DNA of 64,000 bases from Labilithrix sp. (lineage in GTDB: Bacteria; Myxococcota_A; Polyangia; Polyangiales; Polyangiaceae), in the NCBI GenBank assembly GCA_019637195.1, contig JAHBWA010000033.1, positions 1 through 64,000 of the forward strand, in the 5' to 3' direction. Made by a program: the position numbers and the translations under genes. Position 1 is the first letter of the stretch. Each line of letters opens with the position of its first letter. Below, piece after piece: positions 36,369 through 45,199 of the stretch. The notes under the pieces are model-generated. The model saw only the letters and a program-made list of their open reading frames with translations, did no database searches and was not told the origin of the DNA.

Positions 36369-37391
36369 ATGAACGATCGCTTCCTTCGCGCGTGCCGGCG
36401 CGAGCCCGTGGACTGCACCCCCATCTGGATGATGCGGCAGGCGGGGCGCTACATGGCGGAGTACCGGGCGCTGCGCGAGAAGTATACGCTCCTCGAGCTC
36501 TGCAAGACGCCCGAGCTCGCGATGAAGGTGACGCTCCAGCCGATGAAGCTGAACGTCGACGCGGCGATCCTCTTCGCCGACATCCTCCTGCCGCTCGAGC
36601 CCATGGGCGCCCCCTTCGAGTTCGCCAAGGGTGAGGGGCCCGTCATCCACGCGCCGATCACGTCGCGCGCCGACGTCGACAAGCTCCGCGTGATCGCGCC
36701 CGAGGAGGGCCTCGGCTACGTCATGGAGGCGATCAAGCTCCTCAAGAAGGAGCTGCCCGTGCCGCTGATCGGCTTCGCCGGCGCTCCCTTCACGCTCGCC
36801 AGCTACCTCGTCGAAGGCGGCAAGAGCCGTGACTTCCTCAAGACGAAGCGGCTCATGTACACCGAGCCCGAGACCTGGAGCCTGCTCATGCAGAAGCTCG
36901 CGGAGGTCGTCCGCAGGTACCTGCACGAGCAGATCGACGCCGGCGCCGACGCCGTCCAGCTCTTCGACTCGTGGGTCGGCCAGCTCGGCCCCGCCGACTA
37001 CGTCGAGTACGTGCAGCCGCACGTCGCCCACATCCTGAAGGACGTCGAGAAGCGCGGTGTCCCCGTGATCCACTTCGGCGTCGGCACGCAGTCGCTCCTC
37101 CCGGCGATGCGCGACGCCGGCGGCACCGTGCTCGGCCTCGACTGGCGCACGCCGATCGCCGAGACCTGGGCGAAGCTCGGCCACGACCGCGCGGTGCAGG
37201 GCAACCTCGACTCCACCGTCCTGTTCGCGCCGCGCGCGGTCGCGCTGAAGCACGCGCAGCGCGTGCTCGACGACGCCGGCGGACGGCCGGGCCACATCTT
37301 CAACCTCGGTCACGGCATCCTGCCCGAGACCCCGGTCGAGACGGTGCAGGCCGTCGTCGACTACGTGCACGAGGCCTCGGCGAAGAAGTGA
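36369..37391 (+). CDS. hemE: Uroporphyrinogen decarboxylase
   Basis: 340 residues, the normal length. Removes four carboxyls from uroporphyrinogen III to give coproporphyrinogen III in haem synthesis. Signature segments are all present: WMMRQAGRYMAEYRALR at the N-terminus, FADILLPLEPMG with the catalytic Asp, FAGAPFTLASYLVEG, FDSWVGQLGPADY, and FNLGHGILPETPVE with the substrate-binding His. It starts the haem gene set hemE-hemH-oxidase, 58 bases ahead of hemH. The binding site before the ATG is weak. Confidence 0.97.
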   Translation: MNDRFLRACRREPVDCTPIWMMRQAGRYMAEYRALREKYTLLELCKTPELAMKVTLQPMKLNVDAAILFADILLPLEPMGAPFEFAKGEGPVIHAPITSRADVDKLRVIAPEEGLGYVMEAIKLLKKELPVPLIGFAGAPFTLASYLVEGGKSRDFLKTKRLMYTEPETWSLLMQKLAEVVRRYLHEQIDAGADAVQLFDSWVGQLGPADYVEYVQPHVAHILKDVEKRGVPVIHFGVGTQSLLPAMRDAGGTVLGLDWRTPIAETWAKLGHDRAVQGNLDSTVLFAPRAVALKHAQRVLDDAGGRPGHIFNLGHGILPETPVETVQAVVDYVHEASAKK

Positions 37392-37449
37392 CGACGCGGA
37401 CCGAGCGCCCTCTGCGGCCGCGGGCCCGGCGCGCCGCGGGCGACGTCAC

Positions 37450-38424
37450 GTGACGGCGGAGCGCGACACCGCGGTCGTCCTCGTCGCGCACGGGACGGTC
37501 GAGTCGCTCGACGATCTCCCCGAGTTCCTCGCCAACATCCGCCGGGGGCACCCCGCGCCGCCCGAGCTCGTCCGAGAGGTGCGTCGCCGGTACGAGGCGA
37601 TCGGCGGTCGGTCACCGCTGCTCGACATCACCCGCGAGGTCGCCGAGAAGCTCGAGGCGAAGCTCGGCCTCCCGACGCGCGTGGCCATGCGCCTCTTTCA
37701 CCCCTATCCGAAGGAGGTCCTCGCCGAGCTCGTCGCCGAGGGGATCCGCCGCGTCGTGGCGGTCCCGCTCGCTCAGCACTCCGCGGGCGTCTACGGCAGC
37801 GCGATGCAGGCGGCGGCGAACGCGCTCGATCCCGCGCTGGAGGTCCTGGCGGCGCCCAACTGGGGGCGTACGCCGGAGCTCACGCGCGCCTTCGCCGCGA
37901 GCGTCGTCGCGGCCTTGGCGCGCGTTCCGAGCGGAGAAGTCGAGCGGACGGCGGTCGTCCTGACGGCCCACAGCCTGCCGATCGCGGTCGTGCGCGCCGG
38001 CGATCCGTACGCGGACGAGTTTCGCGCCAGCGCCGAGGACATCGTGGCCGAGGTGCGCGCGCGCGCCGGCGCGGCCTTCGCGGAACACGTGGTCGCGTTC
38101 CAGAGCCAGGGCATCGGCGCGGGCGTGGAGTGGCTCGGGCCCGATCTCCGCGCGACGCTCGAGGCGCTGTCCGCGCGCGGCATGAAGCACGTCGTCGTCG
38201 CCCCCGTCGGCTTTCTGGCCGATCACGTGGAGATCCTCTATGACCTCGATATCGAGGCGAAGGCCTGGTGCGAAGGGGAGCTCGGGATCGTGCTTTATCG
38301 AAGCGCTTCGTTGAACGCAGGAGACGGCATCGTCGGCGCCCTCGCGGCGGTGGCGAGCGACGTCCTCGCGCAGGCGCGGCGTGCGGGCGCCGGCTCGAGA
38401 GAGGCCGGCGAGCAGGTCGAATGA
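37450..38424 (+). CDS. hemH: Ferrochelatase
   Basis: 324 residues from a GTG. Inserts Fe2+ into a porphyrin. The metal-ligand His is in LTAHSLPIAVV, and the catalytic Glu is in the conserved PVGFLADHVEILYDLDIEAK. AFQSQGIGAGVEWLGPDL is also typical. Whether it uses protoporphyrin or coproporphyrin cannot be told directly; the FAD-dependent oxidase encoded next to it fits either route. Its stop overlaps the next start as ATGA, so synthesis of the two is coupled. The C-terminal 20 residues are a non-conserved Ala/Arg tail. Confidence 0.95.
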   Translation: MTAERDTAVVLVAHGTVESLDDLPEFLANIRRGHPAPPELVREVRRRYEAIGGRSPLLDITREVAEKLEAKLGLPTRVAMRLFHPYPKEVLAELVAEGIRRVVAVPLAQHSAGVYGSAMQAAANALDPALEVLAAPNWGRTPELTRAFAASVVAALARVPSGEVERTAVVLTAHSLPIAVVRAGDPYADEFRASAEDIVAEVRARAGAAFAEHVVAFQSQGIGAGVEWLGPDLRATLEALSARGMKHVVVAPVGFLADHVEILYDLDIEAKAWCEGELGIVLYRSASLNAGDGIVGALAAVASDVLAQARRAGAGSREAGEQVE

Positions 38425-39836
38425 AGCGCGTCGTCATCGTCGGCGGGGGCATCACCGGTCTCGCGGCCGCGCACGCGCTCGAGAAGGGCCGCGAGCGCTG
38501 CGAGGTCCAGCTCGTCGAGGCGGGGCCGCAGCTCGGCGGCAACCTCCGGACGCTCCGGCACAACGGCTTCATCATCGACGCGGGGCCCGACTCGTGGATC
38601 GCCGCGAAGCCCCACGCCACGCGCCTGGCGCGGGAGGTCGGCCTCGGCGACGAGCTCATCGGCACCCGCCCCGACACGCGCCGCGTCTACATCGTCTGGC
38701 AGCGGAAGCTCTACCCGATGCCCGAGGGTCTCATCCTCGGCGTCCCGACGGCGGTGAAGCCGCTGATCGACAGCGAGCTGCTCGGGTGGGACGCGAAGAT
38801 GCGCGCCGGGCTCGATCTCGTAGTGCCGCCGCGGCGCTGGAGGGAAGACGACGACGAGAGCATCGGCTCTTTCGTCGCGCGCCGGCTCGGGCACGACGTC
38901 GCCGAGCGCATCGCCGGGCCGCTCCTCGGCGGGATCTTCGCCGGCGATCCCGGCTCGCTCTCGGTGCGGGCGTGCGTCCCGCAGCTCGTCGACGCCGAGC
39001 GCGATCACGGCTCGCTCGTCCGCGCGATGAGGGCGCTCAAGGAGAAGCGTCGCGCCAAGGCGGCCGCCGGCGAGAGCGAGGCGTCCGCGTTCCTCTCCCT
39101 CAAGCGCGGCGTGGGCGACCTCGTGGTCAACGTCGCGCACAAGCTCCGCGACGCCGAGGTGTCGACCTCGCGCGCGGCGCGGAAGATCGACCGCCTGCCC
39201 GAGGGGGATCCGCGCGGCCGATGGATCGTCGAGACGAGCGGCGGCCCGCTCCACGCCGACGACGTCGTGCTCGCGGTCCCCGCCAACGTCGTCGCGCCGC
39301 TGGTCGGCGACCTCGATCCCGAGCTGTCGTCGATGTGCGCCGAGGTCACCTACGCGTCGGCGGCCACGGTGTTCCTCGCGTTTCGCAAGTTCGACGTCCG
39401 CCACCCGCTCGACGCCGTCGGGTTCCTCGTCCCGCGCGCCGAGAACCGGCCGATCCTCGCCTGCACGTTCGTCTCGAGCAAGTGGGATCATCGCGCCCCC
39501 GCCGGGCAGGTACTCCTCCGCGTCTTCTTCGGCGGCGCCGGCAACGAGCACATGGTCGCGCGCGACGACGCCGACCTCGTGCGCCTCGCGCGCTCGCAGG
39601 TGCTCGATTTGCTCGACATCGACCGCCCGCCGTCGTTCGCGAAGGTGTTCCGCTTCAAGCGCTCGAGCCCCCAGCCGCACGTCGGCCACATCCCGCGCAT
39701 GCGCCGCCTCCTCGCGCGGGCGGCGACGCACCCGGGCCTCCACGTCGGCGGCAACGGCTACCTCGGCACGGGCATCCCGGACGCCGTCCGCCAGGGCGAG
39801 GAGATCGCCGCGCGGATCACGCCGCTCGACACCTGA
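38421..39836 (+). CDS. hemY: Oxygen-dependent (FAD) protoporphyrinogen/coproporphyrinogen oxidase
   Basis: 471 residues. FAD-binding Rossmann start VVIVGGGITGLAAAHALE, then VQLVEAGPQLGGNLRT and IDAGPDSWIAAKP, all typical of HemY/HemG-type oxidases. Further conserved parts are PLLGGIFAGDPGSLSVRA, FLSLKRGVGDLV, and a C-terminal HPGLHVGGNGYLGTGIPDAV that closes the flavin site. It oxidises the porphyrinogen by six electrons before or after iron insertion. Coupled to hemH by a 4-base overlap, completing an E-H-Y operon that supplies late steps of haem synthesis. Confidence 0.95.
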   Translation: MKRVVIVGGGITGLAAAHALEKGRERCEVQLVEAGPQLGGNLRTLRHNGFIIDAGPDSWIAAKPHATRLAREVGLGDELIGTRPDTRRVYIVWQRKLYPMPEGLILGVPTAVKPLIDSELLGWDAKMRAGLDLVVPPRRWREDDDESIGSFVARRLGHDVAERIAGPLLGGIFAGDPGSLSVRACVPQLVDAERDHGSLVRAMRALKEKRRAKAAAGESEASAFLSLKRGVGDLVVNVAHKLRDAEVSTSRAARKIDRLPEGDPRGRWIVETSGGPLHADDVVLAVPANVVAPLVGDLDPELSSMCAEVTYASAATVFLAFRKFDVRHPLDAVGFLVPRAENRPILACTFVSSKWDHRAPAGQVLLRVFFGGAGNEHMVARDDADLVRLARSQVLDLLDIDRPPSFAKVFRFKRSSPQPHVGHIPRMRRLLARAATHPGLHVGGNGYLGTGIPDAVRQGEEIAARITPLDT

Positions 39837-39996
39837 TCTCGCGGCCGGGCGGAGCGCGTCCCTCGCGGCGAAGCAGGCTCCGACGGACGGAGAGGCTCGG
39901 TGTTCGACGGCGCGCTTCGCTCGGGCTCTCCCGACGGGAGGTCGCTCGGATTGTGCCGGCGCGAGGCGCGTCTCGACGCTATGGTTCGATACTGCC

Positions 39997-40389
39997 GTGA
40001 AGGGTGAAAACTACGAGATCGATCCGGGAGGCCGCTGGGCCGTCGCTCGCGTGTGGCGGCGTCCGGATCTCCCCTCGGCGGACGGTGCGCGCGACGCGAG
40101 CGAGATGGTGAGGCACCTCGTCGCGCTCACCTCGAAGATCAGCGGGCTCCTCTTCGACCTGCGTGAGGCCCCCGCGGTGGCCGGGCCGCGCACGGTCGAC
40201 GCGATGACGCAGCTCCTCGAGGCTTACGAGAGAGCCTCGGTGCGGATCGCGGTCGTGGTCGCGGACGATCCGCTGAAGGCGCTCCAGTTCCGGCGGCTCG
40301 TGACGACCTTCGCGCCCACGTGGGGTCGCCTGGACGTCTCGCTCGCCGAGGCCGAAGCGTGGCTATCCCGTCCGCGCAAGTCGCCCTGA
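39997..40389 (+). CDS. STAS/SpoIIAA-like hypothetical protein
   Basis: 130 residues from a GTG. No signal peptide or membrane span. The pattern of strand and helix, with GLLFDLREAPAVAGPRTVDAM and VRIAVVVADDPLKALQFRRL, resembles SpoIIAA/STAS-like domains found in many small proteobacterial proteins (KGLLFDLR... then a helix). Function is unknown. It is a single gene 160 bases after the haem operon. Confidence 0.65.
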   Translation: MKGENYEIDPGGRWAVARVWRRPDLPSADGARDASEMVRHLVALTSKISGLLFDLREAPAVAGPRTVDAMTQLLEAYERASVRIAVVVADDPLKALQFRRLVTTFAPTWGRLDVSLAEAEAWLSRPRKSP

Positions 40390-40510
40390 TCGATCGCCCG
40401 AGCGCGATCGCGACGCGGTCGACGGAGCTGCGTCGCGGCCCGTCTCCGTTTGCGAGCGCACCTACGCTTCGGTGTCGGGCCGTGACCCGCGCGGAGGCCG
40501 CGCCCCGGGC

Positions 40511-40915
40511 TCAGAGCCGGCCGAAGGCCGCCTTGGTCTCGGGCTTCATCCAGTGGATGAGCAGCGGGATCGCCGCGACCGCGGTGCAGCTCGAGAGGCC
40601 GAGGCAGATCACGATCAGCCCGACGGTCCAGCCCCAGGGCTTGTAGGGCACCAGCGCGCCCACGGCGAACAGGCTGCCGAGGCCGAGGCCGACGAGCCCG
40701 AGCGCCGCGACCGTCACGCTCCCGGCCAAGGTCGGCTGGAAGTCCGCGGCCGCCTCCTCTGGCCCCGCCGGGACGAGAGTCTGCCAGAGCGCGAAGAAGC
40801 CGACGTACAGGGCGAGGACGCTCGCGGCGTAGACGCGATACCAGGTGATCACCGCGGGGCGCCCGCGTGAAAAGCCGGGGGGCTCGTACCCGTAGCCGAA
40901 CGGCTGCCCCTGCAT
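40511..40915 (-). CDS. Small membrane protein with three hydrophobic spans
   Basis: 134 residues. The ATG overlaps the stop of the methylmalonyl-CoA mutase gene (TGATG). A Gly/Pro/Tyr-rich N-terminus (GQPFGYGYEPPGF) is followed by spans at about residues 24-45, 63-90 and 94-122. The last contains a Cys (LGLSSCTAVAAI). No family is recognised. Coupling to a metabolic enzyme gene may be incidental. Confidence 0.7.
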   Translation of the reverse strand: MQGQPFGYGYEPPGFSRGRPAVITWYRVYAASVLALYVGFFALWQTLVPAGPEEAAADFQPTLAGSVTVAALGLVGLGLGSLFAVGALVPYKPWGWTVGLIVICLGLSSCTAVAAIPLLIHWMKPETKAAFGRL

Positions 40916-42651
40916 CAGAACTCCGCCGGATCGGTGTACGTCCCGAAGACCTCGCGGAGCACGTCGCAGATCTCCTGCTGGGTGCAGTACGCCTTCGCCG
41001 CCTCGATGATCGGCGGCATCAGGTTCGACTTGTCCTTCGCCGCCTGGCGCACGCCTTCGAGGCACGCCGTCACGCGCGCGCCGTCGCGCTTCGCCTTCAC
41101 GGCGTGCAGGTTCGCGACCTGACGCCTCTGGACCTCCTCGTCGATCTTGAGGAGCGGGATGTTCGTGGCCGCCGCGTCGTCCGCGTTCTCGTACTTGTTG
41201 ACGCCGACCATCACGCGCTCGCCCGCCTCGAGCTGTCGCTGGAAGCGGTACGCGCTCGCCGCGATCTCGCGCTGCGGGTAGCCCTTCTCGATGGCGGCGA
41301 CCATGCCGCCCATCTCGTCGATGCGGCGGATGTACGCGACGGCCTCCTCCTCGAGGCGGTTCGTCAGCTCCTCGACGAAGTAGCTGCCGGCGAGCGGATC
41401 GATCGTGCTCGCGACGCCGCTCTCCTCGGCGATGATCTGCTGCGTGCGGAGGGCGATCGTGACGGCCTCCTCCGTCGGCAGGGCGTAGGTCTCGTCGAGC
41501 GAGTTCGTGTGGAGCGACTGGGTCCCGCCGAGCACGCCGGCGAGCGCCTGCAGCGCGACGCGCACGACGTTGTTGTACGGCTGCTGCGCCGTGAGCGACA
41601 CGCCCGCCGTCTGCGCGTGCGTGCGCAGCTTCATGCTCTCGGCCTTCTTGGCGCCGAAGCGCTCCTTCATCAGGCGCGCCCAGAGGCGGCGCGCGGCGCG
41701 GAACTTCGCGATCTCCTCGAAGAAGTCGTTGTGGACGTCCCAGAAGAACGAGAGGCGCGGCGCGAAATCGTCGACCGGCAGGCCGCGCTCGAGGCACGAC
41801 TCGACGTAGCCGATGCCGTCCGCGATGGTGAACGCCAGCTCCTGACCCGCCGTCGCGCCGGCCTCGCGAATGTGGTAGCCGCTGATCGAGACGGTGTTCC
41901 AGCGCGGCACCTCCTTCGAGCAGAACTCGATCATGTCCGTGACGATGCGCATCGCCGGGCGGGGAGGGACGAGCCACGCGTGCTGCGCGATGAACTCCTT
42001 CAGGCAGTCGTTCTGCACCGTGCCGCCGATCTTCGTGCGCGGGATCCCGCGCACGTCGGCGAGCGCGATGTAGAAGGCGAGCAGGACGATCGCCGGGCCG
42101 TTGATCGTCATCGAGGTCGTGACGTCGGCGAGCGGGATGTCCGCGAAGAGGACCTCCATGTCGCGGAGCGTGTCGACGGCGACGCCGCACATCCCGACCT
42201 CGCCGAGCGAGCGCGGCGAGTCGGAGTCGTAGCCCATGAGGGTCGGGAAATCGAAGGCGGTCGAGAGGCCCGTCTGACCCTGCGCGAGCAGGTACTTGAA
42301 GCGCTCGTTCGTCTGCTCCGGCGTGCCGAAGCCGGCGAACATCCGCATCGTCCAGAGGCGGCTGCGGTACATCGTCGGCTGCACGCCGCGGGTGAAGGGG
42401 TACTCGCCGGGCAGCCCGAGATCCTTGGCGTAGTCGAGCTTCACGTCGGCGGGCGTGAGCACGTCCGGCACGTCGAGGTCGCTCCAGGTCGAGAAGCGCG
42501 CCTTGCGCTCGGGCATCTTCGCGACGCTCTTCTTCAGCGCGCCGTCGCGCCACGCCTGGGTCGCCGCGCGGAGCGCCGCGAGGTCGCCGGGGACGTCGCC
42601 TTCGGCCGTGAACCCGTTCATTTCCGCGGGCGTGAGCGCTTTCTGAGCCAT
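40915..42651 (-). CDS. Methylmalonyl-CoA mutase large subunit (no cobalamin domain)
   Basis: 578 residues, ATG start. TIM-barrel catalytic part of the B12-dependent mutases: [90 protein letters not shown]. The Tyr of PTMY and the Arg of PAMRIVTDM match the residues that distinguish methylmalonyl-CoA from isobutyryl-CoA mutases. It ends before the DxHxxG cobalamin-binding domain, so the B12 subunit must be a separate gene, which is not in this window. It interconverts succinyl-CoA and methylmalonyl-CoA. Confidence 0.93.
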   Translation of the reverse strand: MAQKALTPAEMNGFTAEGDVPGDLAALRAATQAWRDGALKKSVAKMPERKARFSTWSDLDVPDVLTPADVKLDYAKDLGLPGEYPFTRGVQPTMYRSRLWTMRMFAGFGTPEQTNERFKYLLAQGQTGLSTAFDFPTLMGYDSDSPRSLGEVGMCGVAVDTLRDMEVLFADIPLADVTTSMTINGPAIVLLAFYIALADVRGIPRTKIGGTVQNDCLKEFIAQHAWLVPPRPAMRIVTDMIEFCSKEVPRWNTVSISGYHIREAGATAGQELAFTIADGIGYVESCLERGLPVDDFAPRLSFFWDVHNDFFEEIAKFRAARRLWARLMKERFGAKKAESMKLRTHAQTAGVSLTAQQPYNNVVRVALQALAGVLGGTQSLHTNSLDETYALPTEEAVTIALRTQQIIAEESGVASTIDPLAGSYFVEELTNRLEEEAVAYIRRIDEMGGMVAAIEKGYPQREIAASAYRFQRQLEAGERVMVGVNKYENADDAAATNIPLLKIDEEVQRRQVANLHAVKAKRDGARVTACLEGVRQAAKDKSNLMPPIIEAAKAYCTQQEICDVLREVFGTYTDPAEF

Positions 42652-42773
42652 GGTCGAACTCTAGTCCCGACGCGCTCCACCTGCCAGCGCGGCTGACGTC
42701 GCCGCGCGTTCTACGACGCGGCGCGCCGCAGCCGCGCTGGTGTGCGTGGCGGGGTCGAGATCGACGCCGGCGC

Positions 42774-43427
42774 TCAGGCCGCTTCTTCGGCCTTCTCGGC
42801 CTTCTCGCCGCGCGCCCGCCACCACTCGACCACCATCGGCATGACGGACAGGAGGACGATGCCGATGACGATGAGCTCGAAGCGCTCCTTGACGAACGGG
42901 ATCTGCCCGAGGAGCCAGCCCGAGCCGAGCATGAGCACGACCCACGCGACGGCGCCGACGACGTTGTAGGCGATGAAGCGCCGGTAGTTCATCGCGCCTG
43001 CGCCTGCGACGAACGGCGCGAAGGTCCGGACGATCGGCACGAAGCGGGCGAGGATGATCGTCTTTCCGCCGTACTTCTCGAAGAACTTGTGCGTCTTGTC
43101 GAGGTGCTTCTTGTTGAAGAGGCGCGACTTCTCGCCCTTCATCACGCGCGGGCCGATCGCCTTGCCGACGTGGTAGTTCAGCGTGTCGCCGAGGATCGCC
43201 GCGACGATGAGCCCGACCGCGAGGAGCGCCGGGTTCAAGTAGCCGCGCGAGGCGACCGCGCCGGCCGCGAAGAGCAGCGAGTCGCCCGGCAAGAACGGCA
43301 TGATCACGAGCCCGGTCTCGACGAACACGATCGCGAAGAGGATCGCGTAGGTCGTGTTGCCGTGATCGATCGTGAACTGATCGAGGTTCTTCGTGAGGCT
43401 GCGGAAGATCTCCAGAAGCTCGTGCAT
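42774..43427 (-). CDS. DedA-family membrane protein
   Basis: 217 residues, ATG start. Family signatures: FVETGLVIMPFLPGDSLLF, GDTLNYHVGKAIG, FEKYGGKTIILARFVPIVRT and FVAGAGAMNYRRFI. Re-entrant and transmembrane helices give about five spans. The C-terminus is short, charged and repetitive (GEKAEKAEEAA). DedA proteins act as phospholipid flippases, for undecaprenyl phosphate or phosphatidylethanolamine, in bacteria. It precedes no obvious operon partner; the PP2C gene lies 114 bases upstream. Confidence 0.95.
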   Translation of the reverse strand: MHELLEIFRSLTKNLDQFTIDHGNTTYAILFAIVFVETGLVIMPFLPGDSLLFAAGAVASRGYLNPALLAVGLIVAAILGDTLNYHVGKAIGPRVMKGEKSRLFNKKHLDKTHKFFEKYGGKTIILARFVPIVRTFAPFVAGAGAMNYRRFIAYNVVGAVAWVVLMLGSGWLLGQIPFVKERFELIVIGIVLLSVMPMVVEWWRARGEKAEKAEEAA

Positions 43428-43541
43428 CGGCGCTCGAGACGTGTAGACCGCCTCCCCTCGGCCGTCGAGCGGAAGATGCGCCCGACACGCCGAAGAGCTC
43501 GAGCGTCGTCGCGCCCGAGCTCTTCCTCTGCCTCACGAGCC

Positions 43542-44417
43542 CTAAGGCTTGCGGGGGCCCGGCGAGGTCGACTCGTCGGCCGGATCGGTCGCGGCGTCGT
43601 CCCGGACCGCCTTGAGGCGCGCGGCAGGGATCTCCTCCGTCGGCGCCTCGAGCTGGTCTTCGATCTTGATGAGCACGGCCGTGACGTTGTCCTCGCCGCC
43701 GTGCTCGTTCGCGCGGGCGATGAGCTTGGCGCAGGCGTCGCGGATGTCGGCGTTCTGGACGACGATCTTCTGGATCTCTTCGTCCGTCACCATGCCGGAG
43801 AGACCGTCCGAGCAGAGGACGTAGACGTCGCCCGGCGTCGGCTCGTCGTGCTGGAGATCGACGACGACCTGGTCCTGCATCCCGAGCGCGCGCGTGATGA
43901 CGTTCTTCGGGAGCTCGCTGCGCTGCTCTTCCGTGAGGTCGGGCATCGCGAGGAGGTAGTCGTTGATGAGCGAGTGGTCGCGCGTGAGGAGCTGGATCTG
44001 CCCCGCGCGGACGCGGTAGCAGCGAGAGTCGCCGACGTGGCCGATGTACATGCGGCCCTTGCGCGGGCTGAACATGGCGCCGACGACGGTGGTGCCCATC
44101 CCGTGGTACTCGCGCGACCGCGTGCTCCGCTCGAAGATCTGGCGGTTTGCCACGCGGATGCCCGTCAGCAAGCGGTTCTCTTCCTCCGACAGGTTCGTGT
44201 CGAAGTGGAACGGCCACGTGACGTCGTCGTTGGCCGTCGACTTGAAGAACTCGCTGATCGTCTCGGTCGCCAGCTTCGAGGCGACGTCACCCGCACGGTG
44301 ACCGCCCATTCCGTCGGCGACGACGAAAAGATCGTACTCCTTGAGGACGACGTAGGAGTCCTCGTTGTGCTCCCGTTGGAGCCCTACGTCGCTTGCTCCC
44401 GCTGCGATAGCCCGCAT
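43542..44417 (-). CDS. PP2C-family Ser/Thr protein phosphatase
   Basis: 291 residues from the ATG at 44417 (a TTG directly before it is possible). Stand-alone catalytic domain with all metal-binding motifs: LQREHNEDSYVV, VVADGMGGHRAGDVAS, HGMGTTVVGAMF, HVGDSRCYRV, LTRDHSLIND, VITRALG, CSDGLSGMV and HGGEDNVTAVLI. It counteracts Hanks-type kinases such as the one at 1678-3246, though no direct link is visible. The last 40 residues are a disordered tail. Confidence 0.96.
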   Translation of the reverse strand: MRAIAAGASDVGLQREHNEDSYVVLKEYDLFVVADGMGGHRAGDVASKLATETISEFFKSTANDDVTWPFHFDTNLSEEENRLLTGIRVANRQIFERSTRSREYHGMGTTVVGAMFSPRKGRMYIGHVGDSRCYRVRAGQIQLLTRDHSLINDYLLAMPDLTEEQRSELPKNVITRALGMQDQVVVDLQHDEPTPGDVYVLCSDGLSGMVTDEEIQKIVVQNADIRDACAKLIARANEHGGEDNVTAVLIKIEDQLEAPTEEIPAARLKAVRDDAATDPADESTSPGPRKP

Positions 44418-44478
44418 CAAGTAGACGACTCCGCTGGTGATCTCAGGCTCGCCGGTAAGCTCGTGGGTGTCAAGGAGG

Positions 44479-45036
44479 TCATACCTCCATGATGTCCTTT
44501 TCTTTTTGACCGATGATCTGGTCGACGGTCTTGACCGAGTCCCCGACGGTCTCCTCCGCCTTGCGCTTGGCGCGGTCGACGTCGTCCGCGCTGGCCTCCC
44601 CGCCTTCGTCGAGCTCGGTGAGCATGTCCATCGCCTCGTGGCGGGCCTTGCGGATGGTGACCTTGCACTCCTCGCCGTACTTCCGCGCGATCTTCACGAA
44701 CTCCTTGCGCCGCTCTTCGGTGAGCGGGGGCAGGGGGATGCGGATGACGTCGCCGTCGGTCTGCGGGTTGAGGTTGAGGTCGCTCTCGCGGAGCGCCTTC
44801 TCGACGGCCTTCACGACCGTCTTGTCCCACGGCTTGACCGTGAGGAGGCGCGGCTCGGGCACGTTGACGTGCGCCATCTGCGAGAGCGGCGTCAGCGCGC
44901 CGTAGTAGTCGACCTTGATCCCGTCGAGCAGGTTCGGGTTTGCCCGGCCGGCGCGCAGCTTTCCGAGGTCTCGCTTCAGGGCCTCGTGGGCCTTGGCGAT
45001 CGCGGAGACCAAGTCTTTGTGGATGTCGTCGAGCAT
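44479..45036 (-). CDS. frr: Ribosome recycling factor
   Basis: 185 residues, exactly the family length, using the ATG of MLDDIHKD. It splits post-termination ribosomes together with EF-G. Conserved parts are LGKLRAGRANPNLLDGI, VDYYGALTPLSQMAHVNVPEP, ITVKPWDK as LTVKPWDK, IRIPLPPLTEERRKE, VTIRKARHEAMD and the C-terminal helix. It is not next to pyrH or tsf, its usual partners, but stands 61 bases upstream of the PP2C gene. Confidence 0.97.
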   Translation of the reverse strand: MLDDIHKDLVSAIAKAHEALKRDLGKLRAGRANPNLLDGIKVDYYGALTPLSQMAHVNVPEPRLLTVKPWDKTVVKAVEKALRESDLNLNPQTDGDVIRIPLPPLTEERRKEFVKIARKYGEECKVTIRKARHEAMDMLTELDEGGEASADDVDRAKRKAEETVGDSVKTVDQIIGQKEKDIMEV

Positions 45037-45199
45037 CGGACGGGCTTCCCTGGGGTGTCGAGCTTGGCTCCCCAACCGGAGCGGCTTGGCACCTTAGCCC
45101 GAGGACCGGCCCGACAGGAAGAGGCGGCTGCCACGAATCGCAGGCTCCGCCGGGGATCCGGGGGAAGGCGCGGTGGCCGGATGATGCTAGATAGCCCGC

